Shown in pieces: positions 23,285-33,672 of a stretch of 64,000 nt of DNA. The notes below the pieces were generated by a model. That model searched no databases, was not told where the DNA came from, and worked only from the letters and a program-made list of their open reading frames with translations. Numbering within the stretch: the first letter of the stretch is position 1; each line of letters starts with the position of its first letter. The stretch is from Rehmannia glutinosa (taxonomy: Eukaryota; Streptophyta; Magnoliopsida; Lamiales; Orobanchaceae). The stretch is taken from NCBI GenBank assembly GCA_016081115.2, contig JABTTQ020003017.1, positions 1-64,000 of the forward strand, given 5' to 3'. The position numbers and the translations under genes are program-made.

Positions 23285-26200
23285 ATGATTTCATGGAGCG
23301 ACTCCAAGTGCCAGGCAACTGAAACCCCGGTAATTCATTAAAACGTGCTACTGCTACTCTATTACGCTCTTGTTGGGCTATTGTGTGCACTATCGATGAT
23401 TTTTATGGGGTTTTTTGGAGATGGGTTTGGTTTGAAGTCTTGAAATTTGAACGGGTTCCTTAATTTCTTGATGAAAAATTTCACCAAAAAAAGAAAAGCA
23501 ATATGTTAACATATACCTGCACCCACGTGTGTTTATATTAGCTTAGTGGTCGGAGATATAATGGGCGAATGAATTTATTGGAAAAATGTGATGATTTAGA
23601 AAGAAATTTATATTGATAATGTGAAATATGTGTTTGGATGAGTTTTAATCACACGAGTAGTAGCATTCGAATTAGAAATATTTATATCCGACAATGTATA
23701 GAGCTTTCATCAGCTTGAATCCCATGAGCCTAATTCTTTTGTATCCTAACAGTGAAAAACACACTGGCTTTATATTTAAATCCATCATAGATTTTCTGGT
23801 TGGTTGAAATAATGGTGGCAACTATGCCTCTTGCCAGTTATTTTTACCAATTGTCCTCTCCTACCAAATACTTCCTGGAAAAGTTGCAATAACTTCAATA
23901 ACATGTAGAGTGTATAGATATTTTTGAGGAAGGAAACTGATCATGCATTTCTGGAGTGTTAGATTTGAAATATTGTGATAAAAGTGAACATAGAAATGAA
24001 GCTGGTTGTGAGGAAGTGGATGAATAATATTCGAAAGCCGTAATTGAAGTTTTAGAAATAACAGGATTGATAAACTGATACCATTCAAAGTTAGGTTGCA
24101 GTGAGGAGGTGTATAGACAAATGATAGTGACGAAATAGAAGATATAGAGATGTCGAAATATAAAGAAGACAGAAAATATAAAAGATTTGTGTTTTGATTG
24201 ATGTAAATTGTACAATACAATACAATACAATACTATATATAATCTAACAGCTTGGTGGTTTCTTAACCGTATAGAAATCTACGGTCAATCATATCAATTA
24301 TAAACCTAAAATAGCGTCAATCATAATAATCACATAATTACAGCCTAATATAACTCAATCATATCAATTATCACTTAATACCCTACTCAAACTCAAGGTG
24401 GTGAAAGACACTAGCTTGAGGTTGGAGATAAAATCTTGAAGACGACTAGGAGGATGAGCTTTGGTGAAGAGATCTGCAAGCTGAGCAGCAGCTGAAGTTC
24501 TGTAGTTCCCTGGACAACATGTTGGCGAATGAAATGACAATCACACTCAATATGACGGGTCCTTATGGGCAATCTGAATTGGACTCTGATTATCACAATG
24601 AAGGATAGTTCCTCGAGGTTGAGAAACACCCATATCGGAGAAGCCAACGAAGCCAAATAACTCTCGAGTAAAGATCAACAAGAGCACAATACTCGCCGAC
24701 TCGAGCGAGCAACAACGGCCCCCGCTTTCGCTTCACCAAGAAAGAATAGAGTCACCAAGCAGGAAGCAGTATCCTGTGACAGACAACGATCTGTCGGATC
24801 ACCTGCCCAATTGCATTGAAATAGCCTTGAAGGACTAACGAAGAATGGTGGAGAAAAAGAGACCATGAAAGAGAGTTCCTTTACATAACGAATGATGCGA
24901 AGCATTGCGGCATAGTGTGAATCGTGAAGTACGGGGAGTAGTCATAAATTGGCTAACCAAGTGAACTGCATATGCAATATCAGGTCGAGTCACTGTGAGA
25001 TAGATAATACTGCTGGTCAACCAACTGACGATATAAAAAGGCATCCTCGAGCGGTGTCCCATCCATAGAGAGACGAATATTCGGATCACAGAGGAGTAGT
25101 TGCATTTTTACTATCGTGAGCCCTGCACGAGCAAGAAGATCAGAAGAGTACTTGGCTTGAGAAAGATAATAACCATAAGAAGATGAGACTTCAATGCCTA
25201 AAAGATAACTGAGCTTGCCAAGATCCTTCATCTCAAACTGTTGATTGAGAAACATCTTTAGATCTCGAAATGTTAGACAAATCATCCCCAATAATGATCA
25301 TATAGTCGACATATAAGAGTAACAAAATACACGCACCCGATTGGCGAATAAAAGAGGCAAAGTCATAATCACTAGGTGCAAAACTAAAATCCTTTATTAC
25401 TGAGTCAACTTAGAAAACCAAGCACGTCGAACTGTTGAGACCATAGAGAGCACGACGATGTTGACATCTTATGGGGTAAATGATGATACCGGAGGAGGTT
25501 TCATAAAAACATCCTTTGTGAGATCCCCATTAAGGAATGCATTTTTAACATCCATCCGAAATAATTTCCATTCGCACAACAACTACAACAATAAGTGTTC
25601 GGACAGAAGTGAGGTGAGCTACCGAAGCAAACGTCTCCTCATAGTCAATACCATACTCTTGAGTAAAACCGTTTGGCCACCAACCGTGCCTTGTACCGTT
25701 CCACAGAGCCATCAACACGAGTTTTGATCTTATATACCCATTTGCAACTCAAAACATTCTTTCTGGAGGAAGATCAACCAAATCCCAAATGTGTTTATCT
25801 TCTAAGGCCCGCAATTCATCGCCATAGCTTGCTGCCATAATGGGTCAGTACTAGCCTCACAATAGGTTTGAGGCACATGCAATGAGAGAATAGAAGAGAA
25901 ACAATGATAATCAAGTACGTGGAGAGGAACATACACTATAGTAGAACGACGAGAAGAAGGGTCAGTGTCAGTTTCGCTTACACATCAGAATTAACATGCA
26001 CCTCAGGACGAACCGCATCAGACGGGGACTGTTAACTTGTACCAACGTCTGCACTGGTAACCGACCTATGCCATGTCGCCATCATCAAGAAATAATGGAA
26101 GGACGAGTCATGAAATATGGGATAGAAGGTGCGTGAGGAGAGAAAATGACGACATGGAGGCAAACATTTTATTTTCCCAAAAGATCAAATGTCGATAGAT

Positions 26201-27780
26201 ACGAAGACGTTTAGAGATAGAATCTCAACAGCGTAAACCCTTATGTTCTATACCATAACTCAGAAAACAACACAAACGTGAGCGAGGCTCTAGTTTAGTA
26301 CGCTCATGTGGGGAGTAAGACAAAACAACTACACCCAAAGACACGAAGATGATCGTAGAGGCGGTGGATGACCAGAGGCGTTCGTAAGGTGTATTGTTCT
26401 CGTATAGAGGCGATGGAACACGATTGATGGTGTAGACAACAACGAGAGCACTTTTTCCTTAAGCGCCAAGACAAGAAAAAGAAGAGATAAGGAAAGTGCG
26501 TGTACTATCAAGAATATGTCATGTTTTCGCCACCGCCCATTTTGTTGAGAGGTGTATGCACATGATCGGTGTGAGATAGTGCCATGTTCTCGAAAGAGAG
26601 CGATAATGGTAGATTGTTTATATTACATGGCATTATCTCGCACGTCATATGATTGGAACAAGCGTAATCAAGTACCAGGGCTTACCGTAAGCTAAATCGA
26701 AAGAGCATGGAAGATGAATGACCGGCTAAAACTGTTTAAGATATCCTGAAGGTCGATATAGATGATGAAAATGGATCTTGATGAGTGGAAGGTTCCTCTA
26801 GTGGAGTTGTAGTAGTGGCAGCAGCTGAACGAGATGAATGTGGAGCTTTGAAAGAACCACCCTTGGGTCAATTTCCTTGAGAAGTCCTGTTGGGGTTGCG
26901 AAACACTCATTCGGGTAATGATTAGTGCGACTTTCTTGCAAAAAGGACAAGGCCGAGTAGGGCAATTCAAAATCAAAATGACCAAACTGATGACAATATT
27001 TGCATTCCTGCGTTGATGGATCTTTCTTTGGTGCATTAGTAGGGGTAGCAAGAGCTATATCAGAAGATCGAGATCTACGATAATGAAGCCGAGTTTCTTC
27101 TGAGATAAGCTCTTGAACAACTTGGTCGAGTGTAGGGAATGGACATCGATGAAGCAAGGAAGCACGAACAGGTTCGAAATCATCATGAGGTGCCATGAGA
27201 AACTGGACAAGACGGCTACGATCTCTCTAATTTTCAAACTTTGCAGATCTGCATTACGCTCCCAAGTAGGTTCTGAGGCTGTTGGTCCCAAATAGTATAG
27301 ATTGTGACAGAAAGTTGTTAATAGGTTGTCCAGTTTCTTGGCGCATGTAGTGAAGAGTAGTGGCTAGTTGGTATTGATGAGCCCCATCGGCAATGAATAC
27401 CGCTTTATGAGAAAACCCCAAACTTCTTTTTTTGTATCAAAGCGCCCAAAGCGAAGGCCGACAGAGGAATCGAGGTGTTGCGTAACCGATTAATAGTCGA
27501 TGATATTTACTATCTCAATCTTCAAGTCGCTCAATAAACTTATCCTCTGATTCATCTTTTTGTTGTTTTGGCTCCATGAGGCTACCAATGAGAATTCTCC
27601 ACAATTTTCGACCTTTCAGAAAGCTAGTCATTGCTTGAGCCCATGGAACATAGTTTGATCCATCCAACATAAAAGAAAATGGTTGTGAAACATCCCCTCT
27701 CTCCATTGTATTTTCGAAACTTTAATCTAGAGTGTGGATTCCAAGAGACAAACTGATTTGAAAGATATTGATGATAATTA

Positions 27781-27832
<52 letters not shown>

Positions 27833-30800
27833 CAATGGCACATGCTATGAGGATGGTAGCTGTGGTACCATGTCGAAATATAAAGAAGATATAGAGATGT
27901 CGAAATATAGAGAAGACATAGAGAGAAAATATAAAAGACTTTGTGTTTTGATTGATGTAAATTGTACAATACAATACAAGACTATATATAATCTAATAGC
28001 TTGGTGGTTAAGAAACCGTATAGATGGTAAGAGAATAATTACAACCTTATCTATGGTCAATCATATCAATTATAACCTAAAATAGCCTCAATCATATCAA
28101 TCACATAATTACCTCAATCATATCACTTATCACTTAAAAGATAGAGTTATAGCCCTATTGGGTACTTTGTATGTGGATCTTGGCCAATTGGCCGAAATAC
28201 ATATTCCATTTGTTTTTTCTTTTGCTTTTCATCTCATCACTATTACATAAACTTTAACAATAGCGTTCTTACTCTGGAAGAACTAGCTATTGAAAGGTGT
28301 AAAAATATCTTATTGAGAGTTGGGATTTTTTTTTTTTTTTTCTCTCTCTTTTACTTGGATTTTTTGAAAATTTTGGCCAAATTTTGATGCATATTAAATA
28401 TTTTGAAGGGATTGAATCTGAGATTTGATTTTGGTCAGGGTGAAGCTGTCCAAGATATATCATACAGACAGTCTGTTCGGCAATTATCTGATGTGCCTCA
28501 TACAGATGATAATGATCGACTCACTGGAACAAGGTTTGAGTTGGCCTCCTGAAACTATTGTCAATTTATGCTCGTTTAGAAGTATTTTGTAATTACTTCT
28601 AATACATCAAATGTTCTTATTTGATACAGTTGGTTTCTAGAATCTACAAAATGATTTCTTTTGGCTTTGATGGTCTCCATTAAGGATTTCTAAGCTTATT
28701 GATGCTGCAACGTGCTTTTGTTTTGTCTTTTCGTTTTACATGGATAAAATTGCTTGTTTTTTCCCCCTTTCTCAAACACCTAGAAATGCAGTTATTTCAG
28801 GCTTCTAAATCAGGACATGTAAAATGGTCAAGGCATGGGTTCTTGTATGGAACTGGAGGACAATGCTTAGAAACTGATTCAAAGTGTTCTTCATACTATA
28901 TTAGAATTATTTCATGCAGGAGTGATTTTTCACTTTCTATTGTCCTAGTCAAGCTTAAATGGGTTTCCTTAAGTCTTACTATGCTACTTGACTGGAAGTC
29001 GTTTTTATCAAATTCCCAAATCAAGTTCGTAAGTGCTTACAAATAATACCTATTATGCTAACCAAGAAATTAGTGAAATTCTTTTCTGTAGTGAGGAATC
29101 TCTCTCAAAAACAGGCGTGGAAATATAACAAGCTTGATTTCTCATAAAGAGTGTCAATTGGATAATTGGCATTTGGTGAGATTTAAAAATAGAAAAACAC
29201 ACTTGAAGCTCCATTTTCATATCAAATTCCATCGAAGAAAACAGAGGAAAAATATTTTCTATTACTTGTGTCTAAAGGATAGCATACATAACCAGGGGCG
29301 GCCCTGGGGCGGCTGAGGTGGCACCGCCGCACAGGGCCCCCGCCGACAAAGGTCCTCGGAGAATTTTATATGTATATAATTATGTATGTAATGATATATT
29401 ATATCAAGGTTGATCTAAATACTCAAAATGCGAGTTGGTGGAGCGGTGATGTGCCATTCATCTACTTTGGAGGGCCACAGATCAAACCTGGGCAGAATCA
29501 ATTTTCTATATATTTTTTCCTTTTTGCAAAACCCAAAAACAGAGTCCACTTTGTGAGAAATCAAAAAACTAGGCTTCCAGAATCAAAAGACTAGGCTTTT
29601 TTCCCTTTTTATTTAACTATATTTTTTTTATTGTCTTTTTTTTTTTCTTGTAAATTATACTGAAATTTTTTTTCCATAATTTATTTTAATAAGACCGAAA
29701 TCTTAAAGTTTAAGTATGATATTTTTGTTATTATTTTATTTGTTAAATCAATGAAGTTACATTTATAACATTGATTTTTTTTTTGGTAAACACTAGGGCC
29801 CCACTTTTTCTTTGCTCCAGGCCCTCGAAACCTAGGACCGGCTCTGTACATAACTCTTGGCATTATGCTTTTTTATTTCAATATGTTTTGAGTTATATCA
29901 TGTAACGACACTTTTAAAGTTTTAATAACTAAGACTTCTTTTGTTTGAAACGAAAAGATGATGATAAGATCTTACCAATTTTCTTTTTCTTTCGCATCCC
30001 TCTACTAAATTCTAGATCCAAATGAAGCATAAGTGTCTATGGGTGTAATGTACAAGTTTTACTTTGCAGATTGATATGGTTTTTTTTTTTTTTTTTTATG
30101 TCAGTATTTTATTATTCCTCATTTGCCAACCCCACATAGTGGGATTAAGGCTTAGTTTGTTGTATTTTATTATTCCTCATTTGCCTCTCTGGTGTTTGAT
30201 GACAGCATGCTCTGTACAGAGGACGGACAACTTATAAGCGATAGCATAATCTCGAACAATACGCCGCTGCTGAAGGAACCATGTTCTCGGTTTCACGATC
30301 AGGATTATGTTGAAAAGATTAAAGAGTTTCAATCTTATGTTGACATGGTATGGCATCTATGCACTTTCTTTTAATTTTCCTCCATCCACTTTGACCTTAC
30401 CAATTCCGCATAATGAGGCCTGCAGTATTATTTAACTCTTTTTCGGGATATGATAAGCTGACAACTTTTTGGTTGTGTTTTCCCTTTTCATCCTTTTTTT
30501 AGCTAGTTGCATGGTAGATGTTTGATTGGAGGTATGGGGATGTCAGAGATTTATCTTATCTCACAAAATCATTGGTAGAAAAAATGTGGGTTTCAATCAG
30601 CTCTTGATGTACTAGTTATCTTATGGCTGGTATAAGTTTTTTTAGGGATAATTACAAAACCCTCCTGGAGGTTTGGGCTAATTACAAAAAAACCAGAGAT
30701 GTTTGAGAATTACAAAAAATCCCTTGAGGTTTGATACCATGTTACATTTTCCCCCTTCATAAGCAAGAAAACATTTTAATTTATAGAAATCTTACGGTAC

Positions 30801-31417
30801 TCCTTAAATTTAAGACAAAATCAAACCTCAAGAGGGTTTTGTGATTTTCGAAAACCTCTGAGTTTTATTTGTAATCAGCCCAAACCTCAGGGAGTTTTTT
30901 GTAATCATCCCTTTTCTGATGAACCTGCATCTTTTGTCTAGCCAATTGGAACTTTGTATCTTGTTGGAGTTTCATTATTGGTTAATATGAGAGCTCTTAA
31001 CTTTCCTAAATCCTTATTCTTCACTTGCTCAAACATTACTCTTGAGCAATTTTATTTGATTGGATTCTAAAACAGCTTTCAATTGAAGTTGCCCGTGTGT
31101 CCTTTTCTGAAATCTAACCTTATACGTTTGTTTACGAGCATTGCTGTCTAGTTTAGTATGCCTAGGAATTTAATTGATGTTTGGCAATAATTTTCTTGTC
31201 TAATCATATACGTACATTTTTCATTATTGGATTTATTTTTGCTTCATTTTTTTGTTGTCCAAATCATTGCTGAATCCAACGGGCCTTGCAGGTGAATAAA
31301 ATTGCAAGACCAGGTTGTTCGCCAGAAACGCTGAACGTGGCTTTGAGCTCAATGTCCTCCGTCGTCAAGACACTCTCACTGATGTCGTCCAAACATTATA
31401 TGCACGCCTCACTTTGA
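23285..31417 (+). CDS. Small conserved-looking protein, 4 exons, function unknown
   Basis: Reconstructed exons: 23285-23329, 28439-28533, 30206-30347 and 31292-31417. All junctions are GT-AG and phases agree (45, 95, 142 and 126 nt, total 408), giving 135 residues with no internal stop. The product starts MISWSDSKCQATETP, is acidic and polar in the middle (SDVPHTDDNDRLTGT, LCTEDGQLISDS) and ends in a likely helical part (FQSYVDMVNKIARPGCSPET then SSMSSVVKTLSLMSSKHYMH). No signal peptide, membrane segment or known domain is seen. Intron 1 (5.1 kb) is filled by a Ty1/copia element, intron 2 by an hAT-like element and intron 3 by an inverted-repeat MITE. The first exon is the least certain because it is short; an upstream exon could exist. 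Exons 2-4 are supported by open frame, splice signals and cleanly matching phases. Confidence 0.6.
24128..24380 (-). repeat. Copia 3' LTR
   Basis: Starts tgacgaaatagaag and ends atcacttaata on the plus strand. It matches the right LTR (27871-28139) with several substitutions and two small gaps. The outer end is TA rather than the usual TG/CA, as if mutated. Confidence 0.8.
24384..26640 (-). pseudogene. Copia pol remnant: integrase part, RT, RNase H
   Basis: From high to low coordinates on the minus strand: the end of the integrase core (REHGTISHRS then TSQQNGR, about 26,520-26,600), the Ty1-type RT block FEMKDLGKLSYLLGIEVSSS with YYLSQAKYSSDLLARAG (about 25,130-25,250), IYLTVTRPDIAYAVHLVSQF (about 24,950-25,010), then RNase H parts WAGDPTDR and ECDCHFIRQHVVQGT. 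These are the expected Ty1/copia order and spacing after integrase. The frame is broken many times, so no functional polyprotein is made. Confidence 0.8.
26800..27706 (-). pseudogene. Copia gag remnant with zinc knuckle
   Basis: The start, MERGDVSQPFSFMLDGSNY with WAQAMTSFLKGRKLW, is the standard N-terminal gag domain of plant copia elements. Downstream, HRCPFPTLDQVVQELISEET and a CCHC-like CKYCHQFGHF (about 26,985-27,015) mark the gag C-terminus. Frameshifts split it into at least three pieces. Only about 400 bp separate the zinc knuckle from the late integrase motif, far less than a protease plus integrase would need. Confidence 0.75.
27783..27832. repeat. (GAT)n microsatellite
   Basis: An uninterrupted run of about 16 gat units inside the copia leader, between the PBS side and gag. 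It creates poly-Asp and poly-His ORFs that are not genes. Confidence 0.95.
27871..28139 (-). repeat. Copia 5' LTR
   Basis: Begins tgtcgaaatataaagaag immediately after the PBS complement and ends cacttaaaa before the target duplication. Contains a short repeat of the tgtcgaaata start and acaatacaat units. Confidence 0.8.
29293..29846 (+). mobile_element. hAT-like element with internal Pol III boxes
   Basis: Terminal inverted repeats caggggcggccctggg and (inverted) cagagccggtcctagg pair with a perfect 8-bp target duplication tacataac (29,285-29,292 and 29,847-29,854), the hAT hallmark. The inside has no transposase. At about 29,436 an A box (tggtggagcgg) and at about 29,480 a B box (gatcaaacc) match the Pol III consensus. 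It lies in intron 2 of the small gene. A relative is at 37,017. Confidence 0.85.
30645..30911. mobile_element. Inverted-repeat MITE (gggataattacaaaa family)
   Basis: The left arm gggataattacaaaaccct...ggaggtttgggctaattac pairs with the right arm gtaatcagcccaaacctcaggg...gtaatcatccc over about 45 bp. No ORF. Flanked by T-rich sequence. In intron 3 of the small four-exon gene. Confidence 0.75.
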
Positions 31418-31474
31418 ATAAATTTTATAAAATTGTAAATCTATGGTTACTTTCAGTCTTTCATCACCTTTTTT

Positions 31475-31713
31475 GGGATAATTACAAAACTACCCATGAG
31501 GTTTAACCTAATTATGAAAAATTTCAGCTATTTTTCAAAATTACAAATACCACTTTGACATTTTTCTATCTTACAAATTGCACACTCAAGAGAGGGGTAT
31601 TTGTTAGGCAAATAGAAACATGACGGGGGTGTTTGCAACACCTTAAGGGGATATTTGTAATTTTGCAAGATATCATCTTAGGCTAAACCTGGGCTAGTTT
31701 TTATAATTATCCC
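31475..31713. mobile_element. Inverted-repeat MITE, same family
   Basis: Opens gggataattacaaaactac and closes ggctagtttttataattatccc, with gaggtttaacctaatt paired to aggctaaacctggg. About 240 bp, just past the stop codon of the small gene, so probably within its 3' flank. Confidence 0.7.
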
Positions 31714-32247
31714 TTTTTCCTTTGATGGTTCTTTATACTACTGATCCATTTCACTCCCCTTTCTGGGTACACTCTAATCCCCTCTTCCCACTGTTTTTTT
31801 CTTCTGTCAGCTTTAGAATAGTAACATGTGTACGGTTCTGAGTGTAACACCTTGTTTGGTTATGAAGATATTGAAGCCTAGCTATTGGAGTTTCAAATAC
31901 TCCTATTCAAATTCCAAGTCTAGGAATCCAACTTGTTGTAATTCAATAGATTTATGGGTCCAAATACAATTATTTTAATCTGAGAGACCATTGTTGCAGA
32001 GGTATGGGTAGGAGTGACAGGATAATGATCCAGATGGCCCTTCCTGTTGTTTGAGAATCTGAAATCACTATCATTAATTCATTATGTCATAGAATCATTC
32101 CTTAAAGATTTTGTATGTGGGTACTATTTTCATGTTGCATAATTGCTTCTACTCTACACCCATGAAACTAAATTTTAATGCAAAAACTAGTTTTTATTTC
32201 AAGTGATATATGTCGCACATGCACGCTTAGGTATTATTGTAAACGTA
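31714..32247. other. Intergenic, nothing recognised
   Basis: AT-rich spacer between the MITE at 31,475 and the hAT-like MITE at 32,248. No ORF above background. Confidence 0.5.
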
Positions 32248-32594
32248 GGGAGTGTTTACAAAAACTTTTGCTTTTAAAAGAAGTAATTTATTGTACTATA
32301 AATGAAAAGTAGCTGAGAATCATAAGTTGTAGTGTTTGGAAATAGAAGTTCAAAATTAATTAAGTAAATAGTGAGTGTTTGGTGTATAAGTTGTCAAACT
32401 GCTTTTACATATTTCAAAAAAGCAAAATCAGAAATTTAAAGCACCCTACTTTCTGCTGTTAGATTCCAATTAAATTATATAAAATCAAAAGAAGAATTTG
32501 ACATTTGAAAATGCTAAAAATTACTTATTATTTTTTTTTTCAGTCATAAAATGACAATTTTTTTCCAATAGCAAATAATAAAAAAGAATACCCT
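32248..32594. mobile_element. hAT-like MITE related to the copy at 18,895
   Basis: Begins gggagtgtttacaaaaac and shares internal text (gtgtttggtgtataagttgt, tttgacatttgaaaatgct) with the SCAI intron copy. The right end (near agaatacccttt) is decayed. Confidence 0.45.
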
Positions 32595-32919
32595 TTCTCC
32601 ATCTCTAAAGAATGAATTCAGCAGATTATTATAGGGAAGAAAAAGTAATTAAATAAAATTTCCTAGCTTAGAAGAATGCTATGAAGTTGGAGCTGAGTCT
32701 TTTCTTTTTCAGTCGATTCTTGTTCTTTCTATTACGTGCCATCCTATTTATCAGCAACATTGTCTGGGTTCTGTCACGATGCTACCAACAATAAAACGAA
32801 GAGAGCATGATATTATTTATGAAAAAAACTCGAGTCCACATTTATTTCCACGGAAGACAAGTTATTTACTTGGAAAATAAATTACCAATCACTATATAAA
32901 TGTAACTATAAATTTTACG

Positions 32920-33427
32920 GATAACTAAAAAATATGAGATTTGGGGTATTTACAAAAGAACGCAGAGAAGTTTCACAATTACAACCACCCTTGTCTTAAG
33001 TGTAAGGAGTATTTCTGTATTTGTAATATTTCTATAATTGTAAGTGTGTGTTTAATGTTTTTTGCTTATTGTTAAAGGGGATAAAATGTAAGACATAACC
33101 AAACCTCAATCGACTTGCTGCAAATTTCAAACTTCTCTTATTTTTTCTGTAAATACTACATATGATAGCACGACCCAATTCGACACGATTCTAAATACGA
33201 ATTAACGAGAGAAATGACACGATAAGATATGACATGACACAACTCGATATGTGACATGAAAGCACAAAATTATAAATTTAGTTAAAATTATATTTATTAT
33301 TACATATATGACCAAATAAGATAGATAACATTAAAATACGATAGTACGTCACAAATACGATATAATAACACGAATTGCCAATTTCTGTAAATACCCCACA
33401 CCTCAGGGGTAGTTTTGCAATTAATCG
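32920..33427. mobile_element. Mutator-like MITE with 11-bp direct repeat
   Basis: The arms ggataactaaaaa...gatttggggtatttaca and tgtaaataccccacacctcagggg are inverted. The element is flanked by the direct repeat taaattttacg (32,909-32,919 and 33,428-33,438); the 9-11 bp length suits a Mutator-type target duplication. A cacgacc/gacacga-rich stretch inside may be a second insertion. Confidence 0.6.
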
Positions 33428-33472
33428 TAAATTTTACGACATATATGGTTTGGAAATTACTTGCCCACCAAG

Positions 33473-33481
33473 CTATATATA
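33473..33481 (+). promoter_or_regulatory. Likely TATA box of the SABATH gene
   Basis: ctatatata lies about 80 bp upstream of the start codon at 33,560, leaving room for a leader of about 50 bp. No other TATA-like run is better placed. Confidence 0.45.
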
Positions 33482-33559
33482 CTAGATACTACAATAAGCA
33501 GGCATTCACTTTACGCTAGAAACCAATTATATCCTTAAAGAAAATAGGAAGCATTAGAA

Positions 33560-33634
33560 ATGGTAGTGAAAAATGTCATGCATATGAATGGAGGAGATGG
33601 TGGAACTAGCTATGCCAACAATTCTGGCCTTCAA

Positions 33635-33672
<38 letters not shown>

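Larger units (their letters stand above)
24128..28139 (-). mobile_element. Ty1/copia LTR retrotransposon, internally deleted
   Basis: Two LTRs of about 253 and 269 bp bound the element, flanked by a 5-bp target duplication gatag (24,123-24,127 and 28,140-28,144). On the minus strand a PBS-like TGGTACCACAGC (near the tRNA-Met type tggtatcagagc) follows the 5' LTR, and the purine-rich ttgagtttgagtaggg precedes the 3' LTR. Gag lies at 26.8-27.7 kb and integrase to RNase H at 24.4-26.6 kb. Protease and the N-terminal part of integrase appear deleted. It sits in intron 1 of the small four-exon gene, in antisense orientation. Confidence 0.85.

Noticed and set aside
23861..24230. Minus-strand ORFs left of the copia LTR
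   Set aside because: Tyr/Ser/His-rich translation that runs into the LTR; no copia or host domain is visible.
27768..28085. ORFs with poly-Asp or poly-His runs
   Set aside because: They are translations of the (GAT)n microsatellite and copia LTR, not genes.
28699..29046. 115-codon plus-strand ORF in intron 2 of the small gene
   Set aside because: Translation is biased and unlike any family, has no splice context and is bypassed by the well-phased exons on either side.
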